This document shows positions 1 through 6,609 of a stretch of 7,616 nucleotides of DNA, piece by piece. A program made the translations under genes and the position numbers. Under the pieces are notes generated by a model. That model saw only the letters and a program-made list of their open reading frames with translations. It was not told the DNA's origin and did no database searches. The DNA is from an uncultured Planctomycetaceae bacterium (GTDB lineage: Bacteria; Planctomycetota; Planctomycetia; Pirellulales; Pirellulaceae), in contig CAIYOB010001362.1 of assembly GCA_903927685.1 (NCBI GenBank), forward strand, positions 1 through 7,616, given 5' to 3'. Every line of letters begins with the position of its first letter. The stretch's first letter is position 1.

Positions 1-2345
1 ACGGCGACCGCGCCTTCCGGAGGCGAGTGATGGCCGCAGGCAATGACGACCAGCTTGTCGCTGCGGGGCAGCGAACGCGGCTCGCGCACGGACTGGGGAT
101 CGTTGAAATGCACCTTGAACAGCCCGTCGTTCATGGTGCCGTCGGAGCGTATGGTCCACAACGCATGCGGCCATTGCCAGAACCGCTCCTGGTAATCCCA
201 GCGCATGTATCCGATCAGTCCGTTGTTCAGGCAGTGCGGGTACCGATCCACGTCCTTGTTGTACGTCAGCCGCTCGATGCGCCGCCCGTCGGCCGAGACG
301 CGGAACAGATTGGGCAGGCCAAAGTCGCTGTACGCCAGCGGCGCTGCCCCGCACTGCGAAGCGCCGCAGCTGCGATCGGACGAGAACACGATGTCCCCGT
401 TGGGCAGATACGCCGGCTCGCGATCGCAGTACCGCTTGTCATCGGTCAGCTGGCGCAGGCCCGTTCCGTCGAGTCCGATTTCGTACAGATGCGTCGGCTC
501 GCTGCCCTTCTCCCAAAACCCGCTGGCCTCGGACCCGACCACGTGCTCCATGACCACCGCCTGCGGCCCGTTTCGCCAGGGCACGCTTCCCCAGCTGTAC
601 TCCGTCTTGCCCCATTGCGGCTGGGGCACAAAGGCGAACACCAGCCGATCGGCGTCCCACCACAAGTCCATGTCCTGGACGTGTCCGGGGCCCAGTTGGC
701 CGGCAAGCAGTGGCCGCACGGGGTCCGTAGGCGCCGTGCCCGACTGGACGAAAATGTCGCCGCCCGGCGAGCGTTCCTTGGGACGATCGTGATTCTGCAC
801 CAGGCAATCGGGATGGTTTCCTTCCGTCCTCGGCGGAGTCTTGAAGAACACGAGTTCCCGGACATCCAGATCAGGGCCGGCCAGCACGACCGCGCGGGCG
901 GCGTGGCGGACAGCCAGCCACCATTTGCGACTGACGGTCAGTCCCGCCGGGCCCTGCCCGCCTGCCAGGTTATTGCAGGCGATCCTGAGCGTGTCGGCAG
1001 CAGTCAGCACGCGTTGCCGCAGTGCCGCGTCGCCGCACGACTGGGCATAAGCCGCCTGGTCTTCCGCGCGGGCCGCGATCTCTGCCGCCGAACTGGCCAA
1101 CTCCCGCGTCGTGCGGTGTACGCCCAGCCGGAACGCCTGCAGGACGAAATCACTCTCCAAAGACGATTCCGGCTCGAGCGTCAGGCACTGTCGGAGCCAG
1201 TCCGGCGTTTCGCCCGGGGGCGGTGCACCGAGGTTTGCATCGCGGACGGCGACCAGTGCCAAAACCGCGATGCCGCGCACGAAAGGATCGTCGTGGGTCA
1301 GTAACGCGGCCCCCAGCTCGGCAAATCGCCGCCAGCCGGGTTCCTCCGTCAAGCGGCGGCCCCCGACTTGAGCTGCGACGGCGTACAGCAGCTCGGCGCT
1401 GACCGAAGCCGCCTCGACGGACTTGTCGCACGCCAGCGCGTCCAGCACCGCCGACGCGTTCTCGGCCGACGCGGCCAGCGTTTGGGCCAAAGCTTCGATC
1501 TCCGCCTCGGCGGCCGGCCCCTTGAATGCCGCCAGTACGAGCGGCAGTACGTTGGCCGCGTTCGGGCTGTCGAGCACTTCCTGGTACCGTCGCCGACGTT
1601 CCGCGGGGGACAGCTTGCTCGACGCCGCCAGGGCCGCAGCCGCTCGCAGTTTGGCGTGCGGCCGGGCCGGGTCCTCGGTGTACGTGCCCGGGGCCGGCAC
1701 GATCTGGATTTCGTCCACGCCCAGATAATCGCCGAACGCGTCGCGCGCAAAGTGCTGCATGCGGACCAGGGCCACGTGGGTGACCCGCCGCTGTCCCCGG
1801 AGGTCGATGACGTCGGTCGGCTCGCTGGTGTCGTCGGGCCCGCGCGCAACCGGCGCTTTGTGAAACGTCTGCCTCGCCTGGATCAACTTCCAGCCGGCGG
1901 CCTGGAAATCAAAGGCGCCCTGTCCGTTGCGGGGAATCCGCGGAGGACTGTCGGCGGTGGCGACGTAAATCTCCGCCGTCGCGACGCCCCGGTCCGGCAA
2001 GCTGGCGTTCTGCTGTTCGTTGCCGCCGAATTCGAAGTAGTTCCAGAGCACCAGCCGATCCAAGTCGCAGCAGCCCTGCAAGTCGAGGACCAGCCATGCC
2101 TCGTTGTTCCCGCCCGCGCCCGCTTGGATCCACGTGTCGCCCAGCCGTGCTCCGTGCCGGGCGCCGCGCAGACCGGCGCCGTTCACTGCCGCGACCGCAC
2201 CTCCGGCCGGACCGCTCCAGGGACGCGACTCGATCGGTGCGACGTAACAGCAAGCGTCCGGCTCACCGCCGCGAGTGGCGAGCGGTGCAAGGGCGAAGGG
2301 ACAAACCACGGTTAGCAGGGCCGCACAGTACCCGCGTCGAGGCAT
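1..2345 (-). CDS. Secreted HzsA-like (hydrazine synthase alpha middle domain type) propeller protein with N-terminal discoidin-like domain; 3' end outside the window
   Basis: An uninterrupted reading frame of 781 codons starts at the ATG at 2345 and leaves the window at base 1, so the C-terminus is missing. Residues 1-26 look like a Sec signal peptide (MPRR, then a hydrophobic run to about residue 22). Residues 44-218 resemble an F5/8 type C (discoidin-like) jelly roll: AWLVLDLQG, DRLVLWNY, RGVATAEIYVATAD and a closing YLGVDEIQIV. Residues 225-465 are Ala/Leu/Glu-rich and predicted helical. From about 475 the protein matches the propeller family named after the hydrazine synthase alpha middle domain: VRELVFFK, HVQDMDLWWDADRLVFAF, then TolB-like blades at 618-658 (LYEIGLDGTGLRQLT, YLPNGDIVFSSDR), 679-717 (YPHCLNNG, YMRWDY) and 728 onward (ALWTIRSDGT). 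Non-anammox planctomycetes have many such proteins of unknown role, so hydrazine synthesis should not be inferred. No CXXCH haem motif lies in the visible part. The gene follows the oxidoreductase gene after 20 bases, a likely operon. Family call firm; function unknown. Confidence 0.88.
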   Translation of the reverse strand, partial: MPRRGYCAALLTVVCPFALAPLATRGGEPDACCYVAPIESRPWSGPAGGAVAAVNGAGLRGARHGARLGDTWIQAGAGGNNEAWLVLDLQGCCDLDRLVLWNYFEFGGNEQQNASLPDRGVATAEIYVATADSPPRIPRNGQGAFDFQAAGWKLIQARQTFHKAPVARGPDDTSEPTDVIDLRGQRRVTHVALVRMQHFARDAFGDYLGVDEIQIVPAPGTYTEDPARPHAKLRAAAALAASSKLSPAERRRRYQEVLDSPNAANVLPLVLAAFKGPAAEAEIEALAQTLAASAENASAVLDALACDKSVEAASVSAELLYAVAAQVGGRRLTEEPGWRRFAELGAALLTHDDPFVRGIAVLALVAVRDANLGAPPPGETPDWLRQCLTLEPESSLESDFVLQAFRLGVHRTTRELASSAAEIAARAEDQAAYAQSCGDAALRQRVLTAADTLRIACNNLAGGQGPAGLTVSRKWWLAVRHAARAVVLAGPDLDVRELVFFKTPPRTEGNHPDCLVQNHDRPKERSPGGDIFVQSGTAPTDPVRPLLAGQLGPGHVQDMDLWWDADRLVFAFVPQPQWGKTEYSWGSVPWRNGPQAVVMEHVVGSEASGFWEKGSEPTHLYEIGLDGTGLRQLTDDKRYCDREPAYLPNGDIVFSSDRSCGASQCGAAPLAYSDFGLPNLFRVSADGRRIERLTYNKDVDRYPHCLNNGLIGYMRWDYQERFWQWPHALWTIRSDGTMNDGLFKVHFNDPQSVREPRSLPRSDKLVVIACGHHSPPEGAVA

Positions 2346-2354
2346 GGCCGATGA

Positions 2355-2360
2355 CTCCCT
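2355..2360 (-). promoter_or_regulatory. Ribosome binding site of the HzsA-like gene
   Basis: AGGGAG on the minus strand lies 9 bases before the ATG at 2345. It sits in the 20-base gap after the upstream oxidoreductase stop. It supports this start, which also gives a sensible signal peptide. Confidence 0.6.
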
Positions 2361-2365
2361 GCCGC

Positions 2366-3679
2366 TCAGTACGGCTTGTACTGGCCGGGGATCGGGAACG
2401 GGTACAGGCCGTCCGGCCCGGGCACGTGCCGCGGGGTGCCGTCCCAGGCGAGCGTTTCCGGGCTCTCCTGCGGCCCGCTGGCGACCGCCTCGTCCCACTT
2501 GACGACCAGGCCGGAGTACGAGGCCATGCGGCCCAACACGGCTGTCATGCTGCTGGCCGCGGCGAGCCAGGCTTCGTTCAGTTTTTCGTCCCGTAGGATG
2601 GCCTTGATCAAGTCCACGTGCTCCTGGACGTACGGGTTGCCGCTTTCCAGTTCCGGCCCGCCGCCCGTGGAAACGGTGCGGTCGCCCTTCGAGCCGTGCA
2701 CGAACTCGTTGACCTGATCCCACGTGCCCGGCTGGTGGCGGGACTGGCTGTACATCTTCGTCCCGTCGGCATACGTGAATTCGATGAAATGGTGGTCGAA
2801 GATATCGCCGTAGTTTCCGCGGTTCACGCGGCCGCCCATCCCGGTGGCTTCGACCGGATGCGCGTTCTGCGGATTGCCGTCGCGGCACATGACCCAGTTG
2901 CCGATGTCCAGGTTGTGCACGTGCTGTTCGACGATGTTGTCGCCGTACAGCCAGAGGAAGCAGCCCCAGTTGCGGATCTGGAATTCCAGCTCCTTCGGAT
3001 CGTTCACCGGGCGCGGGCCCAAGTCCCGCGCGCCGCCGCCGGACCCGTTCCAGTACACGCGGAGGTGCTCGACGTCACCCAGCTTGCCGTCGTGGATCTC
3101 CTTGATCCCCTGGATGTAGCCGGCCTGGTGATGCCGCTGCAAGCCGACGACGACTTTCAGTCCTTTTTCGTCCGCCAGCTTGTTGGCCTCGACCAATTGC
3201 CGATAGCCGTGGGCGTCGGTGCACAGCGGCTTTTCCATGAACACGTGTTTGCCGGCCTTGACCGCGGCCGTGTACTGCTGCGGACGAAAGCCCGGCGGCG
3301 TCCCCATGACGACCATGTCGATGCCACAGTCGATGGCTTTCTGAAACGCGTCCAGGCCCACGAATATCCGCTCTTCCGGCACGTCAATCTGTTCCGACCA
3401 TTGCTTCTGCAAGTTGCGGAGCGAATTACGCGCCCGCTCCTCGAACGCATCGGCCACGGCCACCAGTTTCAACGGCTGGTTCAGGATCTTGGCCGCATTC
3501 AAGCAATCGTTCGCTGCGCCGGTGCCGCGTCCGCCACAGCCGATCAGGGCGATCTTGATCACGTCGCTGCCGGCCGCATGGACGCTGCGGGCCAGGCCGC
3601 TGGACAAGGCCGCTGCCGCGCCGGCGGCGACGGCGGAACGTTTGAGAAACTCGCGCCGGGACGAAGAAACTTGACTCAT
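2366..3679 (-). CDS. Tat-exported Gfo/Idh/MocA family oxidoreductase
   Basis: This 437-residue protein is complete. It opens with a consensus twin-arginine motif, SRREFLKR (7-14), followed by an Ala-rich hydrophobic stretch; cleavage is likely near VHA-AG (about 34-36). The mature part starts with a Rossmann fold: IKIALIGCGGRGTG (41-54) is the dinucleotide loop, and Asp77 at the end of the second strand suggests NAD rather than NADP. The family hallmark EKP is at 149-151 (VFMEKPLCTD), followed by QRHH (181-184) and HVHNLDIGNW (253-262), where His and Asp probably line the active site. The rest fits the C-terminal alpha/beta domain usual in planctomycete members. Such enzymes oxidise, reduce or epimerise sugars with bound nicotinamide. 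Tat export of a folded, cofactor-loaded enzyme is established for glucose-fructose oxidoreductase and is inferred here. Substrate unknown. Start chosen for the Tat signal and the GAGGAG ribosome site 7 bases upstream. It is the first gene of the leftward pair. Confidence 0.93.
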   Translation of the reverse strand: MSQVSSSRREFLKRSAVAAGAAAALSSGLARSVHAAGSDVIKIALIGCGGRGTGAANDCLNAAKILNQPLKLVAVADAFEERARNSLRNLQKQWSEQIDVPEERIFVGLDAFQKAIDCGIDMVVMGTPPGFRPQQYTAAVKAGKHVFMEKPLCTDAHGYRQLVEANKLADEKGLKVVVGLQRHHQAGYIQGIKEIHDGKLGDVEHLRVYWNGSGGGARDLGPRPVNDPKELEFQIRNWGCFLWLYGDNIVEQHVHNLDIGNWVMCRDGNPQNAHPVEATGMGGRVNRGNYGDIFDHHFIEFTYADGTKMYSQSRHQPGTWDQVNEFVHGSKGDRTVSTGGGPELESGNPYVQEHVDLIKAILRDEKLNEAWLAAASSMTAVLGRMASYSGLVVKWDEAVASGPQESPETLAWDGTPRHVPGPDGLYPFPIPGQYKPY

Positions 3680-3686
3680 CAGTGGA

Positions 3687-3692
3687 CTCCTC
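3687..3692 (-). promoter_or_regulatory. Ribosome binding site of the leftward oxidoreductase
   Basis: GAGGAG on the minus strand, 7 bases before the ATG at 3679. This is a strong Shine-Dalgarno match at a standard distance and fixes the start. Confidence 0.75.
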
Positions 3693-3756
3693 GGTGGGAT
3701 GGAAACAGGAATGCATCGCGGGCCGGCCTTGGAAAACTGGCCCCAGCCCGGAGATC

Positions 3757-3785
3757 AGTCTAGACGTCGGCGGCGCGCAGTGCAA
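3757..3785 (-). promoter_or_regulatory. Candidate sigma70-type promoter for the leftward pair
   Basis: On the minus strand TTGCAC (3785-3780) is followed after exactly 17 bases by TAGACT (3762-3757). The -10 matches TATAAT at four of six positions and the -35 matches TTGACA at three. A start near 3750 would give a leader of about 70 bases before the oxidoreductase ATG. Planctomycete promoters are poorly defined, so this is a candidate supported by spacing, position and its resemblance to the rightward element. Confidence 0.42.
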
Positions 3786-3858
3786 CGGAGATTGGCGAAG
3801 GACCGCGGCGAACGGCCATGCCCGCCGGCCATATTCACCGTTGCCTGCGGATGTGTGC

Positions 3859-3887
3859 TTGCACGAGCGACTCCAGCGGTTTAGCCT
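3859..3887 (+). promoter_or_regulatory. Candidate sigma70-type promoter for the rightward pair
   Basis: TTGCAC (3859-3864) is followed after 17 bases by TAGCCT (3882-3887). The hexamers and spacing are nearly those of the leftward candidate. A start around 3894 would leave about 30 bases of leader before the ATG at 3926. The -10 is weaker than the leftward one, matching TATAAT at three of six positions. Confidence 0.33.
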
Positions 3888-3925
3888 TATCCTTTCACAG
3901 TCCTCCAACCTGCACAGGTCCCGCC

Positions 3926-6604
3926 ATGAAAACTCTCCTTGTTGGGTTCCTTCTGCTGTCCACGTCGGCCGCTGCCGCTGCCGACTTCTATGTCTCGCCC
4001 TCCGGCAACGACGCCCACGCGGGCACCGCTGCCCAGCCCTGGGCCTCGTTGACCCGGGCCCGGGACGCGGTGCGAAGCTTGAAATCCCAAGGTCCGCTGA
4101 GCGAGGCGGTCCGCATCCACGTCGCGGACGGCTTGTACCGGATCACCGAACCGCTGGTGTTGACCGCCGAAGACAGCGGCACGGCTCAAGCGCCGATCGT
4201 TTACCAGGCGGCGGCCGGCGCGCGGCCCGTCTTCTCCGGCGGACGGTTGCTGAGCGGCTGGAAGCGGGCCGCAGGCGGGCTGTGGACGCTGCAGATCCCC
4301 GAGGTGGCCGCGGGCCAGTGGTATTTTGAGCAGCTGTTTGTCGACGGCCGCCGCGCGACCCGCGCCCGCAGCCCGAACAAGTTCTATTACTACATCCAGG
4401 ACGTGCAGCAGACCGTGCTGGATGCCGGCGGCTCGCCGCGCAAGCCGAAACAGGCTCGCCAGACGGTGCGGATGCGGCCGGAGGATTTTCAGGCCGCGCT
4501 GGGCGGTGTCGGCGCCGACGCTCTGCGGGATTTGAACCTCGTCGTGTATCACAACTGGGACAACACCCGCCGCTTTCTGGACAGCGTCGATCCGCAGCAG
4601 GCGACGCTGGTGACCAGCGGCGAAGGCATGAAGTCCTGGAATCCGTGGCGGCGGAATAATATCTTCCACTTGGAAAACTACCGCGAGGCATTGGATGCAC
4701 CCGGCGAGTGGTTTCTGTCGCGGGACGGAACGCTGACTTATTATCCGCTGCCCGGCGAGGACCTGGCGAAAGTGCCGGTCGTCGCGCCGGTGACGGAGAA
4801 GTTTCTGGTGCTGCAGGGCGACGCAGCGGCCGGCAAGTTCGTCGAACAGGTGACCTTTCAGGGCCTCACGTTCCAGCATGGCCAGTGGCTGACGCCGCCG
4901 GGCGGATTCGAGCCCGCCCAAGCCGCGGCGCCGATCGAGGCGGTGGTGCTGGCCGATGGCGCTCGGCACGTGACGATCGAGGATTGCGAGTTCGGCCACG
5001 TCGGCACCTACGTGGTCTGGTTTCGCAAGGGCTGCAGAGACTGCGTTCTGCGGCGATCGTACTTGCACGACTTTGGCGCGGGCGGCGTGCGGATCGGCGA
5101 GGCCGGGATCGCGGCCGACGAAGCCGAACGGACCAGCCGGATCACGGTGGACAACAACATCATCCGCCACGGCGGCCGGATCTTCCCCTGTGCGGTCGGG
5201 GTCTGGATCGGCCACAGTCCCGACAACCAGGTCACGCACAACGAGATCGCGGACCTGTACTACACGGGCATCTCCGTCGGCTGGCGGTGGGGCTATGCGG
5301 AGAGCCTGGCCAAGCGGAATACGATCGCCTTCAACCGAGTCCATCACATCGGCTGGGGCGTGTTGAGCGACATGGGCGGCATTTACACGCTGGGACCGTC
5401 CGAGGGCACCGTCGTGCGGAACAACGTGTTCCACGATATCTACGCGTTCTCGTACGGCGGCTGGGGGCTGTACACGGACGAAGGCAGTACGGGGATCCTG
5501 TTCGAGAACAACCTGACCTACCGCGTCAAGACCGGCGGCTTTCACCAGCACTACGGCCGGGAGAACATCGTCCGCAACAACATCCTGGCGTTCAGCAAGC
5601 TGTACCAGGTCCAAGCGACGCGAGTCGAAGAGCACTTGTCGTTCACGTTCGACAGGAACATTGTGTATTGGGACAGCGGCGTGCTGTTGTCGGGGCCGTG
5701 GGACAAGGTCCGGCATGTCAGCGGCAACAACTGTTACTGGGAGGCCGGCGGCAAGCCGGTGGACTTCGTCGGCAACACGTTGGAAGCCTGGCAGGCCAAG
5801 GGACACGAGCAGGGCTCGATCATTGCCGATCCCCAGTTCGCCGATCCGGCCCACGGCGATTTCTGCTTGGCTCCCGATTCGCCGGCGTTGAAACTGGGCT
5901 TCCAGCCCTTCGACTATGGCCAGGCGGGCGTTTGCGGAGATCCGGCCTGGGTCGCCAAGGCAAACGATGTGACTTATCCGCCGCTGGAGGTGATTCCGGA
6001 CGCGCCGCCACTGTCGGTCCGGGACGATTTCGAGTCCGTCGACGTAGGGCAAGCCCCCGCCGGCGCCGAGCTGCACGTCGAGGGCCAGGGCGACTCGATC
6101 GCCGTGACGGACACCCAGGCGGCCGGCGGCAAGCGCAGTCTGAAGATCACCGACGCGCCGGGCCTGAAGCAGGTTTACAATCCGCACTACGTCTACACCG
6201 GCATCGGCTATCAGGAGGGCCGTGCCTTCAACGCGTTCGATCTGCGGATCGAGGCCGAAACGTACGTGCAGTTCGAGTGGCGGGACTATGGCAAGTCGCC
6301 CTATCGCACCGGGCCGCAGTTTTCGCTTCGCAACGGCCGGTTGCAGGCGGGCAAGGACAACCCGTTGGCCCTGCCCGTCGGCCAGTGGGTGCATTTCGAG
6401 ATCATCGCCACGCTGGGCGAAGGGGCGCCGGACACCTGGGCGTTGCGAGTCACGGTCCCCGGTCAGGAACCGCGACTGTTCCGCGACCTGCCCTACGCCA
6501 GCCCCGAGTTTCAGAAGCTGACTTGGGTCGGTTTCACAAGCAACGCGACCGTCAAGACGGAGTTTTATCTGGACAATTTCGAGTTGAACAACCTCAGGAG
6601 GTAA
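3926..6604 (+). CDS. Secreted right-handed beta-helix glycoside hydrolase, GH141-like, with C-terminal jelly-roll domain
   Basis: The 892-residue protein starts with a clean Sec signal peptide (MKTLLVGFLLLSTSAAAAA, cleaved before Asp20). The mature N-terminus has the YVSPSGND motif (22-29) and the TRARDAVR segment typical of secreted beta-helix polysaccharide enzymes. Blocks resembling GH141 follow: DSGTAQAPIVYQA, the FVDGRRATRARSP strand, and LDAPGEWFLSRDGTLTYYPLPG (about 254-275). Parallel beta-helix coils run from about 285 to 640 and contain the best conserved stretch: LSDMGGIYTLG (480-490), GGWGLYTDEGS (511-521) and GGFHQHYG (537-544). Asp482 and Asp518 are my candidate catalytic residues. 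Residues 699-892, from DDFESVDVG, look like a LamG-type jelly roll ending in FYLDNFEL, probably for binding or stabilisation. Characterised GH141 members act as alpha-L-fucosidase or xylanase; the substrate here is not predictable. The frame is open back to 3818, but that would bury the signal peptide, so 3926 is the start. The ribosome site (ACAGG) is weak. The downstream oxidoreductase gene is directly coupled. Confidence 0.9.
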   Translation: MKTLLVGFLLLSTSAAAAADFYVSPSGNDAHAGTAAQPWASLTRARDAVRSLKSQGPLSEAVRIHVADGLYRITEPLVLTAEDSGTAQAPIVYQAAAGARPVFSGGRLLSGWKRAAGGLWTLQIPEVAAGQWYFEQLFVDGRRATRARSPNKFYYYIQDVQQTVLDAGGSPRKPKQARQTVRMRPEDFQAALGGVGADALRDLNLVVYHNWDNTRRFLDSVDPQQATLVTSGEGMKSWNPWRRNNIFHLENYREALDAPGEWFLSRDGTLTYYPLPGEDLAKVPVVAPVTEKFLVLQGDAAAGKFVEQVTFQGLTFQHGQWLTPPGGFEPAQAAAPIEAVVLADGARHVTIEDCEFGHVGTYVVWFRKGCRDCVLRRSYLHDFGAGGVRIGEAGIAADEAERTSRITVDNNIIRHGGRIFPCAVGVWIGHSPDNQVTHNEIADLYYTGISVGWRWGYAESLAKRNTIAFNRVHHIGWGVLSDMGGIYTLGPSEGTVVRNNVFHDIYAFSYGGWGLYTDEGSTGILFENNLTYRVKTGGFHQHYGRENIVRNNILAFSKLYQVQATRVEEHLSFTFDRNIVYWDSGVLLSGPWDKVRHVSGNNCYWEAGGKPVDFVGNTLEAWQAKGHEQGSIIADPQFADPAHGDFCLAPDSPALKLGFQPFDYGQAGVCGDPAWVAKANDVTYPPLEVIPDAPPLSVRDDFESVDVGQAPAGAELHVEGQGDSIAVTDTQAAGGKRSLKITDAPGLKQVYNPHYVYTGIGYQEGRAFNAFDLRIEAETYVQFEWRDYGKSPYRTGPQFSLRNGRLQAGKDNPLALPVGQWVHFEIIATLGEGAPDTWALRVTVPGQEPRLFRDLPYASPEFQKLTWVGFTSNATVKTEFYLDNFELNNLRR
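6596..6601 (+). promoter_or_regulatory. Ribosome binding site inside the end of the beta-helix gene
   Basis: A perfect AGGAGG forms the last two sense codons (Arg-Arg) of the beta-helix gene. Two in-frame ATGs follow, at 6604 (2 bases away, overlapping the TAA stop as TAATG) and 6610 (8 bases away). Only 6610 has normal spacing, so it is the likely start. The arrangement implies translational coupling of the two rightward genes. Confidence 0.8.
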
Positions 6605-6609
6605 TGGAA

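Larger units (their letters stand above)
3680..3925. other. Divergent intergenic regulatory region
   Basis: These 246 bases separate two outward-facing gene pairs. The region contains the leftward ribosome site, a leftward promoter candidate (3757-3785), a rightward promoter candidate (3859-3887) and two short palindromes, GTCTAGAC (3758-3765) and GACGTC (3763-3768), which overlap the leftward promoter. I saw no RNA gene, no riboswitch-like architecture and no convincing small coding frame. No regulator gene lies inside the window. Confidence 0.7.

Noticed and set aside
27..1304. A 425-codon open frame on the plus strand opposite the HzsA-like gene
   Set aside because: No family motifs and a typical antisense composition; the minus-strand frame is continuous across the whole stretch and carries the propeller motifs.
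1..2345. Calling the leftmost gene hzsA and inferring anammox metabolism
   Set aside because: The family is widespread in planctomycetes without anammox. No hzsB, hzsC or hydrazine dehydrogenase genes are present here, and no CXXCH is seen in the visible part.
3720..3743. Inverted repeat GGGCC ... GGCCC in the leader of the leftward operon
   Set aside because: Only five base pairs around a 14-base loop in very GC-rich DNA, with no T-run; too weak to call a terminator or a regulatory hairpin.
2618..3763. A 381-codon open frame on the plus strand opposite the leftward oxidoreductase
   Set aside because: Antisense shadow of a well-supported Gfo/Idh/MocA gene; composition dominated by Val, Ala, Arg and His with no domain.
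3818..3925. Upstream extension of the beta-helix gene to an ATG at 3818
   Set aside because: It would place the signal peptide 36 residues inside the protein, and it would begin upstream of the rightward promoter candidate. The ATG at 3926 gives a textbook signal peptide.
3887..6394. An 835-codon open frame on the minus strand opposite the beta-helix gene
   Set aside because: The translation is a low-order mix of Arg, Val, Ala, Gly and Asp with no recognisable domain or signal. Long antisense frames are expected opposite GC-rich third positions. The sense frame has a signal peptide and clear family motifs.
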